Origin: Streptomyces sp. RPA4-2
GTDB taxonomy: Bacteria > Actinomycetota > Actinomycetes > Streptomycetales > Streptomycetaceae
Direction: 5' to 3'
NCBI RefSeq assembly: GCF_012273515.2
Contig: NZ_CP050975.2
Location: 558,001 to 622,000 of the forward strand
DNA: 64,000 nt
The notes under the pieces were generated by a model. That model did not search any database. It saw only the letters and a list, made by a program, of their open reading frames with translations, and was not told the origin of the DNA. Within the stretch, counting starts at the first letter, position 1, and each line of letters begins with the position of its first letter. Made by a program: the position numbers and the translations under genes. This document shows positions 16,983 through 25,016 of the stretch, one piece after another.

Positions 16983-18020
16983 ATGACGAGCACGCGGACC
17001 GGCGTCCAGCAGGCACAGCGGCAGGAGAGCGTGCGGCTCACGCGGTACGCGCACGGCGGCGGCTGTGCCTGCAAGATTCCCCCGGGCGAACTCGAGGAGA
17101 TCGTGGCCGGGCTGACATCCCCGGGAGCGGTCGGCGGCGGCCTGATCGTGGGCCTGGACCACGGTGACGATGCCGCGGTCGTCCGGCTGCCGGGCGGCAC
17201 CGGCTCGCTCGCCGCCGTCGCCACCGCGGACTTCTTCACGCCGGTGGTCGACGACCCCTACGACTGGGGCCGTATCGCCGCCGCGAACGCGCTCTCCGAC
17301 GTCTACGCCATGGGCGGCACCCCGCTCGTGGCGGTCAACCTGCTGTGCTGGCCCCGCGACGTGCTGCCGTTCGATCTGGCGAGGGAGGTACTGCGCGGCG
17401 GACGGGACGTCGCGGCGACGGCGGGCTGTGTGGTGGCGGGCGGCCACAGCGTCGACGACCCGGAACCCAAATACGGCATGGCGGTGACCGGCACCGTCGA
17501 TCCGGCCCGTCTGCTGCGCAACGACGCGGGGCGGCCGGGGATGCCGCTGTCGCTCACCAAACCGCTGGGCCTCGGAGTGCTCAACAACCGGCACAAGACG
17601 ACGGGCGAGGTCTTCCCCCAGGCGGTGGAGACGATGGTCGCGCTCAACCGCGACGCCGCCCTGGCCGCACTGGCCGCGGGAGCGGTCTGCGCCACCGACG
17701 TCACCGGCTTCGGACTGCTGGGCCATCTGTACAAGCTGGCGCGCGCCTCCGGGGTCACCGCCGTGGTCGACTCCGCCGCGGTCCCGTTCCTGGACGGCGC
17801 CCGGGACGCCGCCCGCGCCGGACACATCAGCGGCGGCACCCGCCGCAACCTCGAATGGGTCGCGCCGTCCACGGATTTCGGCCGCACCGACGAAATGACG
17901 CGACTTCTCCTCGCCGACGCCCAGACCTCCGGGGGCCTCCTCGTCGCGGGCGAGGTGCCGGGCGCCCCGGTGATCGGGGAACTGGTGCCGGCTGGGCCGT
18001 ACCGGTTGGTCGTGCGCTGA
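16983..18020 (+). CDS. selD: Selenophosphate synthetase (selenide, water dikinase)
   Basis: A 345-residue ATP-dependent enzyme that makes selenophosphate for SelA. The catalytic GGGCACK places Cys28 and Lys31 where E. coli SelD has Cys17 and Lys20, so this copy uses Cys and is not itself a selenoprotein. DDAAV, TADFFTPVVDDPYDWGRIAAANALSDVYAMGG and GGHSVDDPEPKYGMAVTG are characteristic. AAGGA lies upstream of the ATG. It stands after tRNA-Sec and completes the full bacterial selenocysteine gene set of this locus. Confidence 0.95.
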   Translation: MTSTRTGVQQAQRQESVRLTRYAHGGGCACKIPPGELEEIVAGLTSPGAVGGGLIVGLDHGDDAAVVRLPGGTGSLAAVATADFFTPVVDDPYDWGRIAAANALSDVYAMGGTPLVAVNLLCWPRDVLPFDLAREVLRGGRDVAATAGCVVAGGHSVDDPEPKYGMAVTGTVDPARLLRNDAGRPGMPLSLTKPLGLGVLNNRHKTTGEVFPQAVETMVALNRDAALAALAAGAVCATDVTGFGLLGHLYKLARASGVTAVVDSAAVPFLDGARDAARAGHISGGTRRNLEWVAPSTDFGRTDEMTRLLLADAQTSGGLLVAGEVPGAPVIGELVPAGPYRLVVR

Positions 18021-18098
18021 CAGGAATTGCCGTGCGAACCGGTACTTCTCCGAGCGATCCGGGTCGGCCGGCCGCTGACGACGACGGGGCGGTTGATC

Positions 18099-18533
18099 AT
18101 GTGGGCACGTGTGGACGGCAGGCGGTCCTTCGAACTCGGCACGGCCGACGAGATGCGCACCAGGCTCAACCAGTTGGTCCTGTCGGGCAGGAAGACCGCG
18201 TCCACCGGGCTGCTGGCGGTCTACGCGGAAGAGGCCGAGGGCGTCGAATATCCCGGTGAGACGCTGGCCCTGCTGGACAAGGACGGCGCCGGCGCCGCAC
18301 TGATCGAGGTGACCCGCGTGGCGTTGAAGCCCTTCGGTGAGGTGACGTGGGAACACGTGGAGGCCGAGGGTGAGGGGCATGCCTCGGTGGAGGAATGGCG
18401 TGCGGGGCATCGTCGGTACTGGGACCGCATGGGGACCCCCGTCGACGACCACACGATGGTCGTGTGCGTGGGGTTCCGGCTGGTCGGGGGCTCCGACACC
18501 GGCATGTCGGACACCGCGGGCCCGGCTTCCTGA
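18099..18533 (+). CDS. ASCH domain protein
   Basis: A 144-residue cytoplasmic protein. ELGTADEMRTRLNQLVLSGRKTASTGLL and the following LLDKDGAGAALIEVTRVALKPFGEVTWEHVE match the ASCH fold, a PUA-like domain linked with RNA binding or nucleoside hydrolysis (YqfB). The ATG at 18099 is used because homology starts there; the longer frame from 18027 is low-complexity. It lies 78 bp after selD in the same direction and might be co-transcribed, but a role in selenium metabolism is not implied by the family. Confidence 0.8.
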   Translation: MWARVDGRRSFELGTADEMRTRLNQLVLSGRKTASTGLLAVYAEEAEGVEYPGETLALLDKDGAGAALIEVTRVALKPFGEVTWEHVEAEGEGHASVEEWRAGHRRYWDRMGTPVDDHTMVVCVGFRLVGGSDTGMSDTAGPAS

Positions 18534-18580
18534 GGCCCCGCTTGCGCGGGCTCCGGTTCCCCGCGCCCTGGTCCTACGGG

Positions 18581-18606
18581 CCCTACTTCTACGCCCTACT
18601 TCTACG
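18581..18606 (+). repeat. 13-bp tandem duplication
   Basis: CCCTACTTCTACG occurs twice head to tail (18581-18593 and 18594-18606) in non-coding sequence between the ASCH and hydrolase genes. It looks like a replication-slippage product. Confidence 0.6.
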
Positions 18607-18691
18607 AGCTCAGCTCCTGCGGCTACGCGGGCGTACGGAGCGATGACAGACCGGATACGCCGGACGCGATCGTCCGGGCGCGAGCATTTAT

Positions 18692-18736
18692 GTTGTGCAC
18701 AACTGACTTGCGTACAAGATTATTGCCCGCTATGTT
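18692..18736 (+). promoter_or_regulatory. Promoter with two palindromic operators before the hydrolase gene
   Basis: A -35 TTGCGT (18708-18713) and a -10 TATGTT (18731-18736) are 17 bp apart. A perfect palindrome GTTGTGCACAAC (18692-18703) lies just upstream, and a near-palindrome CTTGCGTACAAG (18707-18718) overlaps the -35. The two half-similar sites are 15 bp apart centre to centre. A dimeric repressor (MarR, TetR or similar) is likely, but no candidate gene is adjacent. Confidence 0.6.
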
Positions 18737-18812
18737 TTTCTTGTCGCACCGGGCCGCAACACCCAGGACGACCCACCGATGCAAGCCGCCACGTCCCGAA
18801 GGGGAAGTCACC

Positions 18813-19664
18813 ATGAACCTCAAGACCGCGATCCGTCCCACCCGCAGGCACGCCGCCGTGCTGGGAGCCGTCGCCGGTGTGGCGGCACTCACCCTGACCG
18901 CCGCCACGGGTCCGGCGAGCGCGGCCAGGGACGAGCATCACGCGTCCAAGGCGAAGCCCACGGTCGTGCTGGTGCACGGAGCCTTCGCGGACTCCTCCAG
19001 CTGGAACGGCGTGATCGAGCGTCTGCGGCGCGAGGGATATCCGGTGATCGCTCCCGCGAACCCGCTGCGCGGGCTGGCCAGTGACGCCGAGTACGTGCAC
19101 AGCGTGCTCAAGAGCGTGAAGGGGCCGGTCGTCCTCGTCGGCCACTCCTACGGTGGCGCGGTGATCAGCGAGGCCGCCGCCGATTCCCCCCAGGTCAAGG
19201 CGCTGGTCTACGTGGCCGCCTTCGCCCCCGAGAAGGGCGAGAGCGCGCTGGGGCTGTCCAACAAGTTCCCCGGCAGTACCCTCGGCACCGCCCTCAACCC
19301 CGTACCCTTCCCGCTCCCCGGCGGCGGCACCGGCACCGACCTCTACATCAAGGCCGACAAGTTCCACCACCAGTTCGCCGCCGACGTGCCCAAGCCGGTC
19401 ACCGACCTGATGGCCGCCACCCAGCGCCCGGTCGCCGCCTCCGCCCTGGACGAGAAGGCCACCACGGCCGCCTGGAAGACCATCCCCTCGTGGGACCTCA
19501 TCACCACGCAGGACTACAACATCCCGCCGGCAGCGCAGCGCTTCATGGCCCAGCGCGCCCACGCGCACACCGTCGAGATCAAGGCGTCCCACGCGGTCTC
19601 GGTCTCCCACCCGGGCGCCGTCACCCGCCTGATAGAGCAGGCCGCTCAGGCCACCTCCCGCTGA
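18813..19664 (+). CDS. Secreted alpha/beta hydrolase
   Basis: A 283-residue exported hydrolase. A twin-basic N-terminus (PTRRHAAVLGAVAGVAALTLTAATGPASA) is a signal peptide, possibly Tat. The alpha/beta fold starts at VVLVHGAFADSSSWN, the nucleophile is Ser112 in GHSYGG, and the C-terminal His lies in KASHAVSVSHP. The family (SCO-type salicylate-esterase-like or EstA-like hydrolases) cleaves esters; the natural substrate is unknown. It is monocistronic: a strong promoter with two palindromes lies upstream, and a perfect hairpin terminator follows. Confidence 0.88.
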   Translation: MNLKTAIRPTRRHAAVLGAVAGVAALTLTAATGPASAARDEHHASKAKPTVVLVHGAFADSSSWNGVIERLRREGYPVIAPANPLRGLASDAEYVHSVLKSVKGPVVLVGHSYGGAVISEAAADSPQVKALVYVAAFAPEKGESALGLSNKFPGSTLGTALNPVPFPLPGGGTGTDLYIKADKFHHQFAADVPKPVTDLMAATQRPVAASALDEKATTAAWKTIPSWDLITTQDYNIPPAAQRFMAQRAHAHTVEIKASHAVSVSHPGAVTRLIEQAAQATSR

Positions 19665-19699
19665 GCCCGTCCGGGGTCGCACACCACGACCCGACACGC

Positions 19700-19734
19700 C
19701 TGTGGGCGACCCGGCAGAACCGGGTCGCCCACAG
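19700..19734. terminator. Bidirectional hairpin terminator
   Basis: A perfect 15-bp inverted repeat (19700-19714 and 19720-19734) with the 5-nt loop CAGAA sits between the convergent hydrolase and chitinase genes. It can serve both. Confidence 0.85.
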
Positions 19735-19751
19735 GAGCAGAAGGATGCCGA

Positions 19752-20900
19752 TCAGCAGTAGAGGTTGTCGCCCGGGGCGACCCCGAGGATCGCCGTGAAC
19801 TGCTGGTACGCGCTCACCCGGCTCTGCACCTGCGCGGGGTTGCGTCCGTCGCACTCCAGCGAGCCGTTGATGGAGCGGATCGTCTGGCCGAAGCCGGCCT
19901 GGTTGACCATGGCGTTGTGCGGCGTCATCGAGCCGGGGCCCGACTGCGTGTTCCAGTACCAGAGCCCCGTCTTCCACGCGACGGCCGCGTCCTGCTCGAC
20001 CCGCCACGGGTTGCCCAGCAGGTCGATGCCGAGGGCGTCACCGGCGGCCTTGTAGTTGAAGTTCCAGCTGAGCTGGATCGGGCCCCTGCCGTAGTACGCG
20101 GCCTGCCCCGCCGGGCAGCCGTAGGACTGACCGGGGTCGCAGTAGTGCGGGTAGTTGGCGGTGTTCTGCTCCACCACGTAGACCAGTCCGCCGGTCTCGT
20201 GGTTGACGTTGGCGAGGAAGGCCGCGGCCTCCTGCTTCTTGACCGTGTCGCTCCCGCTGTTCGCGAACCCCGGGTAGGAGCTCAGCGCCTGCACGAGACC
20301 GCTGTACGTGTAGAAGCCGTTCCGGCCCGGGAACATCTGGTTGAACTGCGCCTCACTGACGACGAACCCGGACGGGTTGGTGCCGCCGCCGCCGCTCGCG
20401 GGGGCGTTCCACTTCTGGTTGGCCGCGCCCGTGCAGGTCCAGATCTGCAGCCGGCTGCCGTTCGCGGAGCTGTTGTCGCGGACGTCCAGACACTTGTTGG
20501 CCGCGGGGTTGACGATGTCGTGGGCCGCGGTGACCACCCACTGCTGGTTGGCGCCGCCGGAGCAGTCCCACAGCTGGACCGCCGCTCCGTCCGCGGTGCC
20601 GCGGTCGACGATGTCGAGGCACTTCCCGAGCGCCCTCAGGGTCCCGTCTCCGGAGTTGGACCAGCTCTGCGCGCCGGTCCCGTTGCAGTCGTAGAGCTGT
20701 ATCGCGGTGCCGTTGGCGCTGTTCGCGGCGGCCACGTCGACGCATTTGCCGGCCAGCCCCGAGATCTGGCCACTGGCGGCGTGCGCGGGCGGCGCGGCGA
20801 GGAACAGCGCGGAGAGGATCACCGTGAGGGCGGCTGTCACCAGGGAACGTCCCAGGGTGACCCATCTGAAGGAGAAGCGTCCGGCAAGACTGATGAGCAT
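19752..20900 (-). CDS. Secreted chitinase: ricin B-type lectin plus GH19 domain
   Basis: A 382-residue exported chitinase. After a signal peptide (LTVILSALFLAAPPAHAA), residues about 43-165 form a ricin-B beta-trefoil with repeated QxW-type units (GAQSW, NQQWV, NQKWN), likely a carbohydrate-binding module. A Gly-rich linker leads to a GH19 domain (about 175-382) with the catalytic Glu in NHETGG and the signature YYGRGPIQLSWNFNY. It hydrolyses chitin outside the cell with inversion. A ribosome site AGGAG lies upstream of the ATG. A dre-like operator about 100 bp upstream suggests control by DasR and N-acetylglucosamine. Confidence 0.93.
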   Translation of the reverse strand: MLISLAGRFSFRWVTLGRSLVTAALTVILSALFLAAPPAHAASGQISGLAGKCVDVAAANSANGTAIQLYDCNGTGAQSWSNSGDGTLRALGKCLDIVDRGTADGAAVQLWDCSGGANQQWVVTAAHDIVNPAANKCLDVRDNSSANGSRLQIWTCTGAANQKWNAPASGGGGTNPSGFVVSEAQFNQMFPGRNGFYTYSGLVQALSSYPGFANSGSDTVKKQEAAAFLANVNHETGGLVYVVEQNTANYPHYCDPGQSYGCPAGQAAYYGRGPIQLSWNFNYKAAGDALGIDLLGNPWRVEQDAAVAWKTGLWYWNTQSGPGSMTPHNAMVNQAGFGQTIRSINGSLECDGRNPAQVQSRVSAYQQFTAILGVAPGDNLYC

Positions 20901-21002
20901 GGGGGCATCGCTCCTAATACGGCCGGCGGCCGCGGCGGTGGGGAGGGAGCTGTGCGGGAAGGCGCCGCGCCCGGAGCGGACTCCGGACGCGACACCCCAT
21001 CA

Positions 21003-21038
21003 GGTCTAGACCATGACAGGCTGACGGGGCCACGTCAA
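21003..21038 (-). promoter_or_regulatory. dre-like DasR operator and -35 of the chitinase promoter
   Basis: The palindrome GGTCTAGACC (21003-21012) is the core of the Streptomyces dre consensus ACTGGTCTAGACCAGT; 12 of the 16 consensus positions agree. It lies 103 bp upstream of the chitinase start and downstream of a possible leftward -35 TTGACG (complement of 21033-21038). DasR represses chitin-utilisation genes and is released by phosphorylated aminosugars. Confidence 0.75.
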
Positions 21039-21113
21039 CCAATCGTGCGCGGCCCCGCCGAAGGCACCTTCGACGACGTCTCGGGGCACACCGGGTGGCG
21101 GCCCATCAGATCG

Positions 21114-22730
21114 TCACGGTCGGTCCGTGTGGCGATCCTCGCCGTCCGAGGCGGTCGAGAACCACACACACGCGTCCACCGGCAATTCCCCGAGGTGCGG
21201 CAGTGCCGTGCTCGCCAGCACCGGCCGCCCGGAGAATCCCAGCCGGTCCAAGTCCAGCGCGGCGCAGCCGAGGTTCACCACACAGGTCAACCCACCCCGG
21301 GAGAAAGCGAGATAGGGCGCATCGGCCGGCGAGTGCCAGCGCAGGGTGCCGTGAGCGGCGACCGGGTGGTCCCGTCGCAGCCGCAGGGCTCGCCGATAGA
21401 GGGACAGCATGGAGTCCGGGTCCTCACGCTGGGCGGCGACGGTGTACCGGCCCCAGCCCTCGGGCTGGGGAAGCCAGCAGGCCTCGGGCGGGGCCGTGGT
21501 GAACCCGTACGGCGGTCGGTCTCCACTCCAGGGGATCGGCACGCGTGCGCCGTCGCGCCCTCGGTCCGTGCCGTTGGAGCGGCGCCACAGCGGGTCCCTG
21601 ATGCGGTCATCGGGCACGTGCGCCTGCGGCAGGCCCAACTCCTCCCCCTGATAGAGATAGACGGCTCCGGGGAGGGCGAGCATCAGCAAGGCGGCCGATC
21701 CGGCGCGCAGTTCACTGCCCAGGCGCGTCGCGGGCCGCGGCGCGTCGTGGCTCGACATCACCCAGGTCACGGGGGCGTCGACGGCCGCGGTCGCGGCGAG
21801 CGACTCGTCGATCACCCGGCGCAGTTCCGGTGCGCGCCAAGGTGCCTCCAGAAACGCGAAGTTGAAGGCCTGCTGCATCTCGTCCGCGCGAACGTACCGG
21901 GCCAGACGATCGGGTTCGAAGACCGCGGACTCCGCGACGAGCACGCGCTCCCCGGGAGCCACCGCGCCCGGCGGGGCGGGGTGGGTGTCGAGCAGGGTGC
22001 GCCACTCCCGGTACAGGGGGTGCAGTTCCTCCTGGTCGTAGTACGGCATCAGGTGGTTGCGCGCGGGGTCCTGATGCTGTCCGGGCCCGGCGTCGGGCAG
22101 GCCCTCGGCCTTGAACAGGGCGTGGGCCACGTCGATGCGGAAGCCGTCGACACCCTGGTCGAGCCAGAAGCGCAGGACTCTGGAGAACTCGGCACGCACG
22201 TGGGGGTCGCGCCAGTTGAAGTCGGGCTGCTCCGGCGCGTGGAGATGGAGGTACCACTCGCCGTCGGGGACCCGGGTCCAGGCCGGGCCGCCGAAGGCCG
22301 ACTCCCAGTCGTTGGGCGGCTGGGCACCGCCTGGTCCCCGGCCGGTCCGGAAGAGGTAGCGTTCGCGCGCCGCGGATCCGGGGCCGGCCGCCAGTGCCGC
22401 ACGGAACCAGGGATGGGCGTCCGAACTGTGATTGGGTACCACGTCGACGATGACCTTGAGGCCCATGGCGTGGGCACCGACCGTGAGGGTCGTGAAGTCC
22501 TCGAGGGTACCGAGGTCGTCGGCGATGGCGGTGTGGTCGGCGATGTCGTAGCCGCCGTCGGCCAGCGGCGACGGATAGCAGGGCGTGATCCAGATCGCGT
22601 CCGCCCCGAGGTCCCTGATGTGGTCCAGGTGCCGGGTGATGCCCGGCAGATCCCCGGTCCCGTCGCCGTCGGTGTCGGCGAACGAGCGGGGGTATATCTC
22701 GTAACAGACGGCGTCGCGCCACCAGATCAT
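21114..22730 (-). CDS. GH13 alpha-glucosidase family protein
   Basis: A 538-residue alpha-amylase-superfamily hydrolase of the oligo-1,6-glucosidase/alpha-glucosidase group. MIWWRDAVCYEIYPRSFADTDGDGTGDL opens the barrel. The nucleophile Asp lies in DGFRIDVAHAL, the acid/base Glu in VLVAESAVF, and the third acid in SSHDAPR (usually SNHD). No signal peptide is present, so it acts on imported oligosaccharides. Its ATG overlaps the stop of the oxidoreductase gene by 4 bp. It is the last gene of the leftward operon that starts with the LacI regulator at 29215. Confidence 0.92.
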   Translation of the reverse strand: MIWWRDAVCYEIYPRSFADTDGDGTGDLPGITRHLDHIRDLGADAIWITPCYPSPLADGGYDIADHTAIADDLGTLEDFTTLTVGAHAMGLKVIVDVVPNHSSDAHPWFRAALAAGPGSAARERYLFRTGRGPGGAQPPNDWESAFGGPAWTRVPDGEWYLHLHAPEQPDFNWRDPHVRAEFSRVLRFWLDQGVDGFRIDVAHALFKAEGLPDAGPGQHQDPARNHLMPYYDQEELHPLYREWRTLLDTHPAPPGAVAPGERVLVAESAVFEPDRLARYVRADEMQQAFNFAFLEAPWRAPELRRVIDESLAATAAVDAPVTWVMSSHDAPRPATRLGSELRAGSAALLMLALPGAVYLYQGEELGLPQAHVPDDRIRDPLWRRSNGTDRGRDGARVPIPWSGDRPPYGFTTAPPEACWLPQPEGWGRYTVAAQREDPDSMLSLYRRALRLRRDHPVAAHGTLRWHSPADAPYLAFSRGGLTCVVNLGCAALDLDRLGFSGRPVLASTALPHLGELPVDACVWFSTASDGEDRHTDRP

Positions 22731-23935
22731 GCCGTACGACTCCGTTCTCCCACCGTGAGCACCTGTTGTGTGTGCCCGCTCACCGTCGCCCTCGTGGCGG
22801 CCTCGGCGACCGCGACGGCGCTCACTCCCGCACGCGCGTCGGCGACCGGTGTGCCGCCGGTCCCGGCACACCGCACCAGGTCCGCCATGGCCGCGCGCAC
22901 GCTCTCGGCGTAGACGTAGGGCTTGCGTTCCTCGCCGCCCAGGTCCAAGGCCACGTCGACGCGGTGCGGGACCGCCCGGGTGACGCCCCTGCCCCGGGCG
23001 GGTGCCGCTCCCCCGGCGTCCCGGTGCACCGTGACGGACACACTGTCGTCCGCATGCGGTCTGAAGCCGGGAACATGCAGCAATTCGGTCGATCTGACGG
23101 GGAGTCGTTCCCAGGACCGAACACCGGCATCGTCCGTCCAGGCCGTGATGACGGCGTGTGTCGGGATCCAGCCGGTGATGCGCGACTCGGCGAAGCCGTG
23201 GTCCAGGCGCATCAGTTGACGCTCGCAGCGATGCGCATGGGTGAAGGAGTGCAGATGTGTGGCGAGGACGCCGCCCGGGTGCACCACGTCCGCCACGACC
23301 ATGTCGACCGGGCCGCCGGGACGTCGTACCGCTGTCGCCCTCACCTCCTGCGGCTCGCTCCCGAGCAGAGCCCGGGCCGCGTCGAAGAAGTGGACGCCGT
23401 GCTCGACGAAGATGCCGCCGCTGTGCTCCGGGTCCCAGAACCAGTGGTCGACGTCGAGATCCTCGTCGGCGGCGTCGTTCTCGAACAGGAAGCGCCGCGG
23501 GCTGTCCAACAGGCCCTCGGATATGAGCTGTTGAACAGCGCGCAGCAGCGGGTTGTAGCGCAGGACGTGGTCCACCACGAGGGTGCCGACCGCGCGCGAC
23601 GCCTCCTCCCCCACCCGCTCGGCGTCCCGTGCGGTGGTCGCCAGGGGCTTCTCGCAGAAGACGTGCCGGCCCGCGCGCAAGGCGGCGATCGACAACTCGG
23701 CGTGTGTGGCGGGCGGAGTGGCCACGGCCACGATGTCGACGTCCGGGCGGCGCAGGAGTGCGTCCTGATCCGGGCAGGGCGTGGCACCGTGTCTCTGGGC
23801 AAGGGCGTTCGCGCGCGCCGGGTCGGCGTCGGCCACGGCCGTGACACGCAGCCCCGGCAGGCCGGCCACGGCGTCCAGGACATACGCCCCGAACGCGCCG
23901 CAGCCGACCAGCCCGAGCCCCAGCTCCGCCGTCAC
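22727..23935 (-). CDS. Gfo/Idh/MocA family oxidoreductase
   Basis: A 402-residue NAD(P)-dependent sugar dehydrogenase-like protein. The Rossmann motif GLVGCGAFGAYV is near the N-terminus, and the CEKPLA motif of the family follows the second strand. The start is taken as the GTG at 23935, which overlaps the stop of the GH130 gene by 4 bp and gives the sequence VTAELGLGLVGCG. Such enzymes oxidise or epimerise sugars and cyclitols. Between a GH130 and a GH13 gene it probably processes the sugar freed from the imported glycoside. Confidence 0.87.
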   Translation of the reverse strand: MTAELGLGLVGCGAFGAYVLDAVAGLPGLRVTAVADADPARANALAQRHGATPCPDQDALLRRPDVDIVAVATPPATHAELSIAALRAGRHVFCEKPLATTARDAERVGEEASRAVGTLVVDHVLRYNPLLRAVQQLISEGLLDSPRRFLFENDAADEDLDVDHWFWDPEHSGGIFVEHGVHFFDAARALLGSEPQEVRATAVRRPGGPVDMVVADVVHPGGVLATHLHSFTHAHRCERQLMRLDHGFAESRITGWIPTHAVITAWTDDAGVRSWERLPVRSTELLHVPGFRPHADDSVSVTVHRDAGGAAPARGRGVTRAVPHRVDVALDLGGEERKPYVYAESVRAAMADLVRCAGTGGTPVADARAGVSAVAVAEAATRATVSGHTQQVLTVGERSRTA

Positions 23936-25011
23936 GCCGTGCGTTCCAGCAGGGCGACGCCGATGTGCGCGTCGGCCATGCCGTAGAAGACGAACAGCTT
24001 GCCGTCGACCTCTTCGATCGCGGTGGGGAAGACGACGTTCGGCACCGTGCCGGAGCGCTCCTCCTCGGTCTCCGGCGCCATCAGCGGCACCGTCGAGCGG
24101 GCCAGGACCCGCGAGGGGTCGGCCGGGTCGAGAATCATGGCGCCCGCCGCGTAGGAGACGTTCTGGTTCTGTACCCAGGGGTCGTCGATGGTGCCGGAGA
24201 CACCGTGGTGGATGAGGAGCCAGCCCTCTTCGACGCGGATCGGCGCCGGGCCGCCCCCGATCTTCAGGTCCTCCCACGGGTGGGCGGAGAGCGCGACGAG
24301 CTTGTGGTGGCGCGGACGGGCCAGTGCGCTGATGTCCTTTTCCACCTCGGCCACGGGCACGTAGGAGATCCAGATGCCCGGCCGTTCGTCCGTCAGGCCC
24401 GCCGGCAGGTGGACGCCCTCGCCGGGACGGAACCAGCCCAGGTCCCACATCGGACGGTGCAGCATGGCGTACGACGGCTCGCCGCCCGGTCCGGGGACCG
24501 GTTCGGGGAAGTGGACGACGTCCTTGTTGGGGAAGAGGTTGAGGTCGGTGTCGAGATCGGGCTGGTAGGCGAACTGAACGGGGCCCAGGCGGGTCCATTC
24601 GGTGAGGTCGGTGGAGACGGCGAGGGCCGGCTTCGGGCCGAGCGGTCCGTAGGCGACGTACGACATGACGTGGCGGCCCAGGCTCGGGATCCAGGTGACG
24701 CGCGGGTCCTCGACGCCGGCGTTGTTCTTGCCCCGCTCCCAGCCCTCGTCGGGGGCCAGGACGACACCGCGCCGCTCGACGCCGCAGGGAACGCCCTCTT
24801 CGTCGAAGAGGACCTTCGCCAGGCCGACGCGTGAGACGTTGCCCTCCGCGACCAGGCGGGGCAGCAGGTGCAGTGTGCCGTCGGGGGTGCGGCCGGAGGC
24901 GGGGTTGAGGACACCTTCCGTCTCGTACGGCTGACCGGCCAGGGGGGACATCACCATGCCCTTGCGGACGAGGCGGTACGGGATGGGGTTCTGCGGGGCG
25001 GGGTGGTTCAC
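23932..25011 (-). CDS. GH130-family glycoside phosphorylase/hydrolase
   Basis: A 359-residue five-bladed beta-propeller protein. GVEDPRVTWIP carries the conserved EDPR of GH130, with further family sequences PNKDVVHFPE, GGGPAPIRVEEGWLLIHHGV and YAAGAMILD. GH130 enzymes mostly phosphorolyse beta-mannosides, and some hydrolyse them. No signal peptide is seen, so the substrate is intracellular. The GTG start at 25011 is 5 nt from the stop of the upstream permease gene; an internal start at MVMSPLAGQ cannot be excluded. The substrate may be a mannose-containing oligosaccharide, inferred only from the family. Confidence 0.85.
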   Translation of the reverse strand: MNHPAPQNPIPYRLVRKGMVMSPLAGQPYETEGVLNPASGRTPDGTLHLLPRLVAEGNVSRVGLAKVLFDEEGVPCGVERRGVVLAPDEGWERGKNNAGVEDPRVTWIPSLGRHVMSYVAYGPLGPKPALAVSTDLTEWTRLGPVQFAYQPDLDTDLNLFPNKDVVHFPEPVPGPGGEPSYAMLHRPMWDLGWFRPGEGVHLPAGLTDERPGIWISYVPVAEVEKDISALARPRHHKLVALSAHPWEDLKIGGGPAPIRVEEGWLLIHHGVSGTIDDPWVQNQNVSYAAGAMILDPADPSRVLARSTVPLMAPETEEERSGTVPNVVFPTAIEEVDGKLFVFYGMADAHIGVALLERTA

Positions 25012-25016
25012 GGCGT

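Noticed and set aside
17064..17073. SelD as a selenoprotein
   Set aside because: The active-site codon in GGGCACK is TGT (Cys), not TGA.
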